Shown here piece by piece: positions 33,800-46,132 of a stretch of DNA of 64,000 nucleotides (its first letter is position 1; each line of letters opens with the position of its first letter). Location of the stretch: contig NC_086248.1 in the NCBI RefSeq assembly GCF_021018805.1, positions 23,754,922 to 23,818,921 on the forward strand. The letters are read 5' to 3'. Made by a program: the position numbers and the translations under genes. The stretch comes from Prinia subflava (lineage: Eukaryota; Chordata; Aves; Passeriformes; Cisticolidae). The notes below the pieces were generated by a model. It saw only the letters and a list, made by a program, of their open reading frames with translations, was not told where the DNA came from and did not search any database.

Positions 33800-34115
33800 T
33801 TCTTCCCCTCTTTCTCCCGCTTCCCCGGAGCCGCCGGCACAGCTGGCTGCAAGAAGCCCTCGATGGCTTTCCCGGTGCCTTTCCCGGTGTCTTTCCCCGG
33901 CCCTGCCGTCAGCCTCCCCGGGCCCCGCGTGTGTCCGCACGGCCCGTCCCGCCGGCCCTGCTGCGCCCGCGGGCAGCCCGGAGCCAGCCCTGGCCTCTGG
34001 TGCCCTCCAGTGTCTCCTACCCGGAACCATTCGGCACAGCAAAACCCTTTAGAGATCCCGCCTACAGGGATGATCCTCGGGATGCGAGAGCATCGCGTGC
34101 CGAATTGAGGACTGA
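33800..34115. other. orphan CpG-rich patch
   Basis: About 315 bases of sharply higher GC and CpG content than the surrounding AT-rich DNA, with GCGGGC and CCCGGG blocks. Frames on both strands stay open (110 codons at 33793-34125, 144 codons at 33608-34042 minus), as expected from GC richness alone. It could be a distal promoter, an enhancer or an old GC-rich insertion. No start, splice pattern or known domain decides. Confidence 0.4.
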
Positions 34116-34579
34116 AACGAAATGAACTGGGCAAGCCCTGTGCCCTTGACTAAAGGCAAGAAATAGAAGCGCCCAGCTGACATTAAGCCACGCTGTGAAA
34201 AAGAAGCTTTGCTACATTCAGTAAAGCAACGTGGTGTTCCTGGTTATCAGAGTAACAATCTGGAGTGCAGCCTTATCAAAGATATTCCCTGCATAACCAT
34301 CTACATCGTAGCTAAAAGGTGACATTACCCGATGCAGAATGAAAAGTTTTGATTTGTTCTGTGGCCGCTTTCACTGAAAAGAACATAAGTTGCAGACTGA
34401 AAGACCTTTAATCTGAATTTATTCTCTTCATTTAGAGAAGTAACTTCAACAAATTTACCGTTTGGCTCAGCATAATCCCATACACAAATAACACAAAACA
34501 AAAGCAGTCTGTTCGATTTGGCTGTTTCTAATTAAATTCAGCAGAATTCTGACCCTACTCAGCTATTCTCACATCACGA

Positions 34580-34806
34580 CAGAACCCAGAGTCTCAAGAT
34601 GGGTCGGGCTGAAAGAGACCACAGGGGGTCCTGTGGTCCAGCCTCCTGCCTAAGCAGGGTCACCCTAGAGTACATGGCACAGAATTGTGTCCAGATGATT
34701 CTTGAGTGAGGGACACTCTACAGCTTCTCTGCAACCTATTCCAGTGTGTGGGCACCTGCACAGTAAAGTTCTTCCTCATATTCAGGTGGAACTTCCTGTG
34801 CTGCTT
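34580..34806 (-). mobile_element. CR1 LINE 3' fragment
   Basis: The wording here (tggg..gctgaaagagacc, ggtcca.cctcctgc, cttctctgcaacctattccagtgt, cagtaaagttcttcctcat) follows the antisense of the avian CR1 3' end, with its truncated RT C-terminus. It is heavily diverged. Assigned by recalled resemblance to the family, not by a search. Confidence 0.75.
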
Positions 34807-37467
34807 AGGAATTTTGCATATAAAATACATGATGTCCTTCAACTGAAAAAAGAATACGGTGCCATAGGCTTGAGTAACATTTATCTTATAAGCATTCCAT
34901 GAAAACAAGCAGCATACTGATTTATAGGCCTCCACATGCTGGGTTTAAGGTGCTATCATGGACACCATAAATCTATGCGAGACCTAGAGCTAAATTATGG
35001 ATTTAAAGAATTATTTAAATAAATTATGAATTTACAGAAAACTAGCTTTCGCTAAGTAAATATTTCACTCATATTATTTAACTGTTTTTGAAGGAAAATT
35101 ATGACATAATAAACTATGAAATATAACTGCAATACAAAAAAAAGTTTTCTCAAGCCCTTAAGTGATAAGGCAAATATAAGAAATAAAGGATCCAGACAGT
35201 TTCTCCTTTAATACATGTTTACTTTAGCAATGCTGGCAAATAATGCATTTGTCAAGACTTGCTTAAAATATTTTTGCTTTTATATCATAGTATAATTGTA
35301 ACTCCTGTCTTTCTAGCAGTTTTTACAATACAGATTCATGGCTTGACTCTTCAAAACCATCCTTGAATTTTGAAGCAAAAAAAATATTACTGTACAGAAG
35401 AATTCATTGGTTGAAAATCATGAGAGAGAAAGGTCTGCCAGCCTGGGATTGTGAGGCTGAGGACTAGGCCTGGGAAGTGCAAGCATCCTTGAAAAGTGCA
35501 GCCAAGGACCTAGAAACCAGAGACATCCCAAGGTACCAAGAATAAGTGCAAACCCAAGAGACTGTAGTGACAATTTACTGTCTGAAAAAATGAAAAACAA
35601 CACAGAGATATAAAATTGCTGTTAAAAATCAGAAAACAGAATTATCTATTGCCTGTTAGAGGTGAAAAATAGAAATTAACATCATTTATTAACTGCTCAA
35701 AGCAGAATCTCCTCCACACACTTAATGTCTCTCTGTTATAAAATGGACTAAAGTTGTCTCCCTGTGAGAACTTCCCAGCTGAATCCCACAAGAACTGTTC
35801 ATTCTCTTGGACTCAGTGGGAATGCTGGCTGACTCCAGACTGTCAGGGATCTGTTTTGAAGAGAAACTTTCTGTTGTCTTACTGCTTGGGTCTTTCTTCC
35901 CTTCTTTTTGGGATGGTTGGGCATGAGTTTGTTCCTCCCTTTTGGGCTAGTTTGGCTTCTTCTTAAGACTGCCTAATTTGCTGAATGCAAATATATATAT
36001 ATTAAGTATATTTGACCAGTTTGTTTCAGTGGCAAGCTCTACATACCTGCTTGGTTGTTGCTCTCATCAGGTGTACTACTGTACTGCTTGATGCCAGTAT
36101 TGATTGACACCATACTATTGACTGATATTATTGATTGCTGATAGTAATTGCAATAGCTTGACACTCATATTCATTAATATTCACTTTATTAATCTTCGTA
36201 TTAGCTGTAATAACTATTGGTATACTTGCTAGCAGTGATCTTTGTGGTAATCTGTAATAAAGTAGAAAACTTAAGAGGAATAAAGCCTCCATGACCTTGT
36301 GTTATGGAATCTTAGGAACCCACAGTAATGATGTCTGGCACAGCCACAGGCCAGGTAAACCTTCAGGTTGTGACCTATAGGATCACACTTTGAACCAAAT
36401 CCTTGGTGTCAGAACACAGGGAACTATATTTGACATCTCAAACCCTCTCATCTCTGGCACAACTTAATTGCTCCTCAGAATTTGGACTAATTTTTTTCCT
36501 TGAAATTTAGGTGTTTTTATTTTTGGTACTGTTAGCCATACAATCCAAATGAAAACACATTCAGTTGCTAGTCAGACATCTGATTTATCATCACTTCTTG
36601 TTAGGCATTTTGATTACAACAAAAGACTGCGAAATTGATTGTAAAAAAGCAAATTGTTGTCTTTGTTACAAAATGGAAAAGATAAAAGTGGCTCCAGTGC
36701 CACATTGTGCAGCTTATTGTGAAGGTGGTTTGATAGCCTGAGTGTAACAAACATTCCAGTTGGCTGATATGAAAGCAAGGATCAGCCCAGGGCTCAGAAA
36801 ACAAAGCATATTTCAACTGCAAGCAGGCGTTTGTCAGAAGGACAGTCTCACAGTTTCCAACTGATTTTACAGGAAGAATAATTTGTTTGCGCCATGTGTC
36901 AACAGCTTTATTTAAAACACACAATGAAAAATACCAACATGCTGTTTTCCTCTTAATGACAACTTGCTGCACTACAAATTTTAGTTTTTAAGTAGTAACA
37001 TTCTCACATTACACTTACAGATTTTTTTCTGTTGTAACATGTTCCCTTGTGTTATCACAGTCCATCTTTAAAGGGCACACTTAGAAAACCCTTCTGAATA
37101 AGCAACCTAACACTTATAAGCCAGAAAAATGCTTTATACAAATAAGTTATATTTTTTTACTTTTCTTGTCAATAAAGGAACTGCTAAGACTGCAACTAGA
37201 GCAACAACATCTTCCTTTCACAGTGTGTCTAAATGTGTGTGTTCCCATTCTTACCAACAGAAATTGCCTATATTGTTATTGAAAATTTTCATTGAGACAA
37301 GTATGTCTTTCACATGGCAAAACTTATCTGGTATTAACCAAATCTCTCACACCAGCTGTATAGAATTGCACATATTTTCCTTTATTCTTTAGAGAACTTC
37401 TGGGAACAGAGCACTGTGCATGATCACCCTTGCAAATGAGCACACTTGCAAATGAACTCATTTCTTA
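34807..37467. other. intergenic, no gene recognised
   Basis: AT-rich, with a short (AT)n run near 35990. A 123-codon frame at 36601-36972 minus has no recognisable domain. Nothing further is supported. Confidence 0.45.
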
Positions 37468-37562
37468 ACAAGGTTGTGGGTTTGATCCCCATACAGGCCA
37501 TTCACTTAAAAGTTAGATGCTGTGATCCTTATGGGTCCCTTCCAACTCAGAATATTCTGTCT
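37468..37562 (+). mobile_element. CR1 LINE 3'-end fragment
   Basis: Contains the CR1 3' terminal phrases 'gtgatccttatgggtccctt' and 'ccaactcagaatattctgt', preceded by 'ttgatccccatacaggccat'. A short diverged sense-strand remnant. Confidence 0.65.
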
Positions 37563-39533
37563 GATGTTTCACCCTTTTTTATCCAGAAGGAATTTCAGAA
37601 TGTGTCCTTTTCTTTATTGTGGCCACCAGCAATGAGATTTTTACAGATTCACAGTTGAGCTTTTATGTATGGTTCATATCTGGGCATCTTCTTTGGTGCT
37701 GATAGTCACCCAGTCATGGGTGGGATAGACACCAGTCATAAGAAAAGAGAAGTCAAAAGAGACAAGTGATCTTCCTCTTTCAAGGAGAAGTCAAAGAATA
37801 AATCTGTGCATCACAATGTTTTTGAGTACTTACACAAAGCAAAAATATGAGACAAAAAAGATGTGAAGATTCATTGTAAAAAGGTCAAGAATCTATAATA
37901 AGACTACTGGCTCCAATTGCATTCTCTGAGCAGGTGAATTTGGACTTTGAAAAAGATCTCCCAGCTTGCATAGACAGTTAAAATGGACTGAAAATTCAGT
38001 TCAACTGAGAATTGAAGTTACAATTCAAAATTGAGCTTTGCCTTTCTTCAGGAAGATTATGAAAATCTCAGTTATGGAACATAAGCTAGACTGCTTATGG
38101 AAAGATATGTGTCAAAGTAGGTGCTACTTTCCAACATGTTGTTCTCAAACATCCTTGAAGACTAAGAACAAAATCTTAGTTTGCTGTTGGATCTAAGTGG
38201 CTCCATTTTGGCCTTTCCATGGACTAGAGCACCTCCCATCCTGTGTGTTGCACAAAACCCCTTTGGTGTATGCACAGGATTTCACTAAGCAGCCATTCCA
38301 GGGAAATATTATCCTTACAGAGTAATTGAGTCTCCAAAAATGCCATGTTCTGGTATGGTAAGTGAATGGTAATGTTGAGGATCAGTCTGACAGCCTTATG
38401 TTGGCTTTAATTAGACACTGATGCTTGTCTGCTCATGGATTTAGTTCTTATATTTTATTTTTCCAAATATAAATCCTTAGAATAACTTCTGTAGCAGAAG
38501 CCCCAGTGAATGCCAGAAGGTATGCATGCTCATACAACTATTTGTGTGACTGCTGGGTTTGCAACTAGAATCATCAAGCCCAGCTGCTGTTAAGGTGATA
38601 CTGCTCCTAAACCCAGTATGATTTGGTAAGTGTTAGAGCTGTGAGATAAACTAATCTAGGTTTCAGGATAATATAAATGTTCTTACTCAGTAATTTCATT
38701 CATTGCATCCTTTCTTCTGCAAGAACTGCCAATTAAAAATCTCAGCACAAAGCACTTTTCAATACCTCATTGAGCTTGGTTGATGCTAATTTTGCCTGCT
38801 TCCCTCTTTGAAGGATTCAGGTTTACTGGACTCTTGACTGATCCACAGATGATCCTACAGGTTAACTTGAAGAAGAGATTAAAGATCATAATCTTGTCTT
38901 TTTTAAGAACTAAACACAACGTTTTCCTTTCAGCACAACTTTCCAATAGTAAGTTCCTCCCTCACAATCTCTAACACACCCTCCCATGCACCTAAACAGT
39001 CAGGCATAAACAAGAAAACAAACCCTTGCAAACTGCTTCTCTCACAGGCTGAAGAAAGCTTATTTTTTAGATTTGAATTTGAAGCACAGATGTCAACTAT
39101 AAAATGCATGGGTGTTTTATACAGAATTTTGAGGATAACAACTTATATTAATTTGGGGTTTTGTTTTTGGTTTTTTTTCCCCTACTACTAGTATAGCATT
39201 AAAGAAGATCCCTGTAGTGCTTTAACAGTCTGCATCTCATACAGTTGAAGTCCTCTGCTCTACTTAATGTTACTGTATACAGTACTTCCTTGTACTTTAC
39301 TTCTTTCTGGTATATACAGTATTTCAAGTTCAACTGAGATGTCATTATTAAACATCTAGAGATTGAATATATGGTACCAGACAATGAAAGAACACCATCC
39401 CATAAAACAGAACATACAAATAATTTTCACAGTTCTAACAAAAGAAGGTCATATATAAAAATGTCACAAATAGCTCAGTACTTAGTATGAATTCAACATA
39501 ATATTAAGTCCAGCTAACAGTGTCACATATTAA
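37563..39533. other. intergenic, no gene recognised
   Basis: No supported gene, RNA or repeat. Confidence 0.45.
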
Positions 39534-39918
39534 GGGCCAAATCCTGGCTCAATATGCAGTTGAAGCCTAAACAGATGTTTAGAGAAAATAATGTAAAGCC
39601 AACCTGTAGTGTTATATTGGTAACAATACCATTGTTAATCTACTTAAGTTTTTTGGCCTGAAGTATGTACTTAACTTGTGCTACAGAAGGAACACATGGC
39701 CAGTGGTATTTGGCTCCTGTCCTAGGACAGGTATTCATGGATCTGTCACGGCCAAAGGCACTGGAGCCAGAGGAGCAGTCTTCCTTCTGGGTATGACAGT
39801 TTTATCTACTGTTCTACCAGAATTTGGCCAAGAGTTCAAAATCCTGTACATCTTATTCAGTAGTCCCACTGAAATCAATGGAACCTTTTTTGTGAGTAAG
39901 ATGAAAAGGATTTGGCCC
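39534..39918. repeat. ancient element bounded by 11-bp inverted repeats
   Basis: GGGCCAAATCC (39534-39544) and its exact reverse complement GGATTTGGCCC (39908-39918) enclose 385 bases. The right part contains 'agtagtcccactgaaatcaa' and 'gtgagtaag', wording I recall from an old sauropsid interspersed family with palindromic structure. It could be a non-autonomous DNA transposon relic. Family name not assigned. Confidence 0.45.
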
Positions 39919-42039
39919 CCAAAGTTTTTAACCCTTTAAGTAGTAAGAGAGAAGTTTCATTGCACTTAGCCCATCATTCATAAATAATTTACTACTCAAA
40001 AACAAGATGGTTGTTGATGTACATGAAGTGCTAGCTCATCAACAGGAAAGCATGCAGCTATGTCTGACTATTCATGGCATTTTGGAACTGAATTTCTAAA
40101 GGGAGAAAGAGACACATGCATATGACAGTTTCATCCAATGTCTGTTAGAGGCCATAATAGTTGTTTTTTCAAGTCATAAATACAACCTTATGGATACCTT
40201 ATAAAAACGACGTAACTACACCATGTATAGTTGTTATAACTGAATGTGTATAGGTGTCTTCATTGGACTGGATGGATAAAAGATTTTACAAAAAAATGTT
40301 GGAACAGATAGTTATTTCTAAAGAGCTTTCTAAATGTATCCATGTGGAACACATGGTCATGACTTGGGAAAAGAGAAGTTTTTTCTCTCCTTCAGGAAAA
40401 GCTTTTGGTAAGTGGAATGGGCAAGAACAGAACTTTCCTACTCAAAACAAAGTAATGTTATTCTGTTCCACATCTGTTATTATTCGAATTACACAGAGTC
40501 AAGGACAACTATATGCCAATTAAATGAATCAAAATTATATTACAGTGCTACACTGACCACAAGTCATTGGTGGCAGTATATTCTAATAACATGCAGCACT
40601 CAAAAACGCAACTTGAAATTTAAAATTGTGTAGCCAGGATGCAAACATGAATGCTAAGGTGGAACTGGAAAACAGGACTGAGTACCATGGAGTTTAATCC
40701 CGACCGACAGAGTGAATGACTTCATCTCTAATACCATGTCATGCTCATGCTGATTCTTAATATGCAGCTTTAACAAAGCTACAAAGAGCTTGGGTGCTTG
40801 TCTCAACAACATCTGCACTGACAGACAATTTTATAGTGTTCCCTTTTTGCAAATGAGATAAAAATTTGTCTGTCTCATAAGCATTGCCAAGAGCATGGCT
40901 TCTCATTGGCACTAAAGCCTAGAGATGTCAACGATAATCTGAGGAAACTGAATGGGAAGCCTCACTGAATTGTTTAAGGTGAGTGCCCTTCTGGTTATAT
41001 TAAATCATTTTAATTCCTTGTATTCCCTCTTTCCTCTCCATCCCCCTTTATGGTGATGTAGACATTTTGTACTGACAGCAGCCCTTTGGTGTCAAATCCC
41101 CACCGGACATGATGGGCTGCATATCCCTTTGGCTATGGGAATAGGATTAGGTTTCATGCTTAATTCCCCCACTTTGTGCTGAAATCAGGAAGAAAAGTTC
41201 TTGGAAAGTAAACTAAGTTGAGTGAAGACTCCACTCTGTTCACTGGGAAAACTTCAACACAGAGTGTTAGTCTAGCCTTTGGAATAATATGAATGAAATC
41301 TCCATAAAAAGGGCTGTAATGAAGGCTTCAGAAGAAGATGCATAATGGTATGCGCAGGAGAAGGTTACTTTGGGTGTTGTGCTTACACCTGGCAAGAAAG
41401 GTGTTTAAGGTATCTCTTTGTTTCTACTAAGGGAGTTTTCCCATGATTCCCTGTTTTCCACACAAATTCTAAAGGGCAAATCCTGAAGTCTTTATTCCAT
41501 CTTTATTCCTCACTCCACCGGTTATTTGCTGGAGTAATGTAAGGGAGTTTGCTCGGTGCATCTTCCCCGTGTTCAGATGCCATTAGCCCTTGGTTTCTCC
41601 TGGCATGAACTCAGCTGCCAGGCTTTTCCACCCGGAATGAGAGAGGTGTCTCCCTGGCATGAGGAGGAGGATGAGGTGATGTTCCTTGCTGTGCACAGAG
41701 GCCAGGACAGCCACCATCTGACACCCAAAGTAGCCCCTTGGGGCTGGCCCATGGTGCTTATGGGAGCTAAAGTATTTTGTGGATCCAGATCTGGAAAGCC
41801 ATGTCACAGCATTTGATAGAGGTATTAAAGCGTTCCATGGCAGAAGATGAGGAACTCTTTCTACCTTCTGAAGGAGAAAATGCTCTGAGAAGTTTTTGTG
41901 AATATCACTGCCCCAAAAGGAAAGTATGCGCATGCTATATTGTGGTAATTTTGGCTTGCCTTTTTTTCCCCTTCTGTTTGTGAAAATACAAATGCTTAGA
42001 AAAGAACAAAACTGATCAATTTTATGATATGGCAAATTT
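39919..42039. other. intergenic downstream of KLHL31
   Basis: No coding gene seen. The rightmost part could be distal KLHL31 3' UTR if a poly(A) site further left is used; AATAAAGA-type signals on the minus strand occur near 41490-41510. Confidence 0.4.
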
Positions 42040-42486
42040 CTGATCTATATTGAGATTTATTACTAGTCATATTTGACTTTCATTTTGGGTTCTGAAAGTG
42101 TTTAAAACTTAGTATTAAAAAGCCTCATAACAATATTCTGAAGCAAGTTTATCTCAATTTTACAGGTAAGGAAACCAAGGCATAAAGAAATTAAATTATT
42201 TGCCACAGATATAGTAAGTCAGTGGCTAAGTCAGGAAGATAATGAAATTCTGTTGTTATGGGTTAGCTCTCTTTTCCTGCTAAGAAAATTGATCTTATCC
42301 TTAATGTGCTGTTTCATGCCACCTGTACCGAAGTTCATGAAAACTGGCCAGTTTGCACTGTTAAAAAGCACATTTGCAAAGCTAATGATTCTTTTTTTTC
42401 CATATAAGCACAAAAATTCTACTTAAAGGGTTAATTATATTGCTGTGCTGGTAAACATTTTTACTTATTGCAGGTTAGACCTGTCT
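42040..42486 (-). other. KLHL31: probable KLHL31 3' UTR
   Basis: Directly follows the KLHL31 stop on the minus strand. An AATAAA signal (minus strand) lies at 42056-42061, so a transcript end near 42040 is plausible. It includes a MIR-type SINE. The true 3' end is not determinable from sequence alone. Confidence 0.45.
42123..42240 (-). mobile_element. MIR-type SINE relic
   Basis: The forward strand reads in order: cctcataacaat, attttacaggtaaggaaacc, aaggcataaagaaattaaat, and agtaagtcagtggctaagtc. This tracks the reverse complement of the MIR core and its LINE-derived tail, including the 'ttttacag.tgaggaaac.gaggca' landmark. Ancient, within the probable KLHL31 3' UTR. Confidence 0.65.
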
Positions 42487-43219
42487 TTATATACTAACTG
42501 GGACAGAAGAGACTGAGCTGGCCCTGGACTCCCTTGTCTTGGTGTTGGGCATAGATATAGTACAACAAGATACGCCCACAGTGGCCTCCGGCAGCTCGTC
42601 TTCCTCTGTCCATTCATTGAGATCTGGGTTATAGCACTGAATGCATTTTTTGTACTTTTTCTCTACTTCATTCCAGCCACCCACTAAGTAAATCTTCCCG
42701 TTAAGGGTGGAGGCACCAGCCGTGCTCACTCCGGTTTGAAGTGGCGCCACGTAATTCCACTGCCCCGTGTACGGGCTGTACCGCTCCACAGGGAGAACAT
42801 CCACCCTTTCCGCTCGGCCCCCCAGCTGAGACCCCCCCATGACGTAGACCCTCTCCAGAAGGGACACGGCGCAGTGCCAGCCCCTCGGGGTGCTGAGGCT
42901 GGCCTTATCCTGCCAGCTGTCCTTGCTGGGGTCGTACATGCACACCGAGCGAGAGTAGGCGTTGTTGATGTAGCCTCCCGTGACCAGGATCTGGCCGTCC
43001 ACCACGGCACTGGCGTGGCAGCACCGCGGCACCTCCAGCGGGGCCTTCAGCTGCCACTGGTTGGTGGCAGGCACGTAGCACTCGACAGAGGAGAGGCAGC
43101 CCTCGGCGTTGCGGCCGCCCACGGCGAAGAGCAGCCCGTTGAACACGTTCAGGCTGAAGTGGGTGCGCCGCTGGTTCATGTTTGCCAAGTGAATCCAGCT
43201 GTTGAAACGAGGGTCATAT
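42487..43219 (-). CDS. KLHL31: KLHL31 coding exon 2 (C-terminal Kelch repeats)
   Basis: Continues the protein of the upstream exon. The acceptor CAG is at 43222-43220 and the first base completes the split Arg codon (AG|A), giving a seamless FCR-YDPRF junction. The exon encodes the remaining Kelch blades, with repeated double-glycine and Tyr/Trp motifs ([35 protein letters not shown]), and ends SVPVSI followed by TAA. Spliced coding length is 1905 bases, 634 residues, equal to the usual KLHL31 length. The sequence is markedly GC-rich compared with the flanking introns, so it also gives long chance frames on the other strand. Confidence 0.95.
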
Positions 43220-44960
43220 CTGAAAGGATTGAAAAAAAGACAGTCTTATTTACTGCTCTGCTAAATTTTACGGGACTCCTGTGCCACGGCTGCAAGAGCA
43301 AAGTTGCTAGGATTTTAGTTAGTTATTCAGCCTATTAAAAGTGTAATGAAACTGGTATTCCTGATTAAATTTCCAAATAAATTTAGGGTTTGATTGGAGA
43401 AAAAATATTTTTGTATCATTCAAACCTGTTATTATTTTAATGAAGTAAATCTAATTCTGTAATTTGATTCTGTACAATAATCTCATTAGAATACTGGGAA
43501 GAGATACTTTCAAGAGACAATAGAAATTTTAGAAGTTCTTTTGCAATTTACACCCACAGCAAAGATGTCTAAATTTACTCAGAGGGTTTTAAAAACCTTA
43601 GGTGGTGAATTATACTTATATCCTCTTAGTGCTTTCTAAATGGTGAATATGCTTTTCTCTCCGCTCCCATGGAGTAAGTTTTATGTGAAAAGAGCATCTG
43701 TGCTTTCTAACACCATTCCTATCTGAAATAACATTCTTTGTCCTTGACATTTAAATGAGCAACTTTGAAATATGGAAATGTCAAATTATGACTCCTGAAG
43801 ATGACAAATGAGGTACATTACTGGACACATATGCTTCTGTTGCATGCTAAGGGACCAGAGAATCACATGAGAAAAAGACTATGGGAAAGTAAATACTAAT
43901 TGTCATTCAGCATTGTCATCTGCAAGTCCACAGACATCCTGATGTGACTTGACATGCTCAAGGTTAAGGGCACAACGAGGATTCCCCCACCTCCTCCCTG
44001 CAACCAAGGTCTGCACTGAGGACACAACTCCTTGTGACAATGTGAGGCACAGCTTAAAGGCAGAAGGTCAAGAGAGCAGATATTTTTCTAACAAAGTAGA
44101 TTACACAATAAAATTGATCTAGAGAATGTTCCTCATTCATTAACTTTGTGCACTGTTTGATGTCCTCAGGAGAAGCTGCCTGTTCCTTCTGGGAGCAGAA
44201 AAGGAAGCACTGGTAGGACTGTGGCTGTGTAATGCCATTGCAAGTCCACAGTCTGTTAGTAGATCAAAGGCAGATAAAAGTTTTCCCACCCCCAGCCTTT
44301 GTTTCAAGCTACAGTGCACTGCCAGCTTTTAGGCTGAACTATTAAAAAACTGCTACTGCCCATGTGACTTTGCATGTTAAGTGTATGCACTCTTCTGATC
44401 TTGCTATCAGTGCAGTCTTGGATGACTACAGATAGAAACTGCAATATTTTAGAAGCAAGGTATTATTTGGGGTACACTGTAAAAGACAGTCTTCAAGCAA
44501 TTGTATCATTGTTTTAAAACTCTTGATAATAATAATAATAATAAAAGATATAAAATTCAATACAAAAGCTGTTGAAAATATGGTGAATGGTGAATAGAAA
44601 GTGAAGGCTATAATGTCTAAAAGGCGTTTTTCCAAATTTTCTCAGGCATCAAAACTTTCGAATATTTGAGAAGTCTCCTTAGAACGCCCCATGACTTCCT
44701 ATTCTATTTCCTCCACTTGGAATAAGTTTTCTCAGTTTTTCCTCATGTCTCAGTGCGCATGTGCAACCATGGTGACATTTTTTGCCTAACTCCAGTTGCA
44801 TATTTCTGTTCATTCAAAGTTTAATATAGAATAGCATCTATACCTCCCCTACCTTGTATCCCTTCTCTTTATTGAAGTGCATGACACAAATCAGCTTCGT
44901 CTATCTACCCGCTTTCTGTGAAATAGATACCTCCATCCCTTTTAAAGAAATAGCAGTTAC
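43220..44960 (-). other. KLHL31: KLHL31 intron between coding exons
   Basis: 1741 bases with GT (after 44961) and AG (before 43219) ends on the minus strand, phase 2. It contains an (AAT)n microsatellite near 44526-44543. No nested gene is seen. Confidence 0.88.
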
Positions 44961-46132
44961 CTGCAGAAATTGCTGACTGCATGCTTGGCTTGGTTCCTGG
45001 CATCATTCTGGTCTTCCCCACCAGCCACATAGAGAAATCCATCCATCACTGTGACACACTGATTAAAACTTTTAGCAGGCATTTCACTTAGCTTCTTCCA
45101 TCCGTTTTCAGGATCTCTGTATAAGATGTCTCTGCTAAGAGACTTTTCTGTTAAAGCAGGCCGTCCCCCAACAGTAACTAAGACTCTGAAACCTCCACGG
45201 ATCCTTGTTCTTCTGGACTGAAGTGTATTCTGGTGATAGGGAAGCAAGTGATAGTTCATGGCATCCACTAGGAGCTTATGGCAGTCTGCATCTTGCATCA
45301 TTCTTGGCACAGTTTGAACATAGTTGACGAGGTCTTGGGCTGAGATGGTACCAAAACGGATGTTACTTAAGAGATTGGCAGCAAACTTTACTCTTTTTTG
45401 GTCAAATTCCAGCCATTTTATTGCAATCTGGAATGCAACGATTTCAGAAGGCAACTGTAAGTCATCATCTGCAAGAAGTTCATTAATCTGATCAAATGTA
45501 AGTTTTAGGAACTGATCAGTTTCTGAAAATTCAATGAAGTTGTCTTTAATAAATTTGTGCGCTGCTTCCTTGGTTGTTTTTAGTCCGTATGTTTCTGCAA
45601 TATTGGCAATGTACATACAGTTCTCAACGCTGATTTCTTGGACTAGAAAATCACAGCACATCTTTGTAAGGGTGTGAATCTGTAGATAAATTGCTGTGGA
45701 AATAATACTACCTATTGTGTAAAGTGAGAGAGTAAGTTTTCCAGTGTAAGCATAGGTGATAACAGTAGCTAGACCCACTGGGGACACATCATTGAGGTCC
45801 ACTCTTTGAGTGGATGGATCTTTCTTTAAGATGTTGTGAAAGTATTCACTGCTTGAAGCCATCACTACCTTATGAACACTGAATGATTTGGTTTTGGTAC
45901 TGATAGTCAAGTCACAAAGGAAATTTTCTTGTCTCATTTTGCTTAGACCTTCCAAGAGGTTTGGGCAGTACGATGGGTCGGAAACCTCAGATGAGATGCA
46001 GCTCAAACCATTTCCTCCTTCCAAGAGTCCATTCAAGCCATTTAGTTTACTGAGGGGGCCATCTTCCACAATGATAGTTGTTTCGTTGATGTCTGCTTTG
46101 TTCTTTTTCACATTCTTCTTCTTGGGGGCCAT
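44961..46132 (-). CDS. KLHL31: KLHL31 coding exon 1 (BTB, BACK, first Kelch repeats)
   Basis: Kelch-like protein 31, a BTB-BACK-Kelch adaptor of the CUL3 ubiquitin ligase family. It is expressed in heart and skeletal muscle, and reported roles include sarcomere maintenance and dampening of MAPK signalling. This exon encodes residues 1-390 plus two bases. They comprise a basic N-terminus ([12 protein letters not shown]), the BTB domain at about 63-160, the BACK domain at about 165-270, and the first Kelch blade(s) from about 317. The start is chosen because it matches the family N-terminus and lies two bases after a good acceptor (ttgcag|tcATG). The donor AG|GTAACT at 44961 ends the exon in phase 2. 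No frameshift or stop interrupts it. Confidence 0.96.

Noticed and set aside
33608..34134. 144- and 121-codon minus-strand frames in the CpG-rich patch
   Set aside because: Open frames are expected from GC richness. There is no domain, and frames on the other strand are equally long.
42736..43338. 200-codon plus-strand frame opposite KLHL31 exon 2
   Set aside because: Antisense shadow of a GC-rich coding exon.
44640..44870. Possible ancient L2/CR1-like LINE remnant in the KLHL31 intron
   Set aside because: Only a short phrase about 'ctcagtttttcctcatgtct' resembles a LINE 3' region, too little to call.
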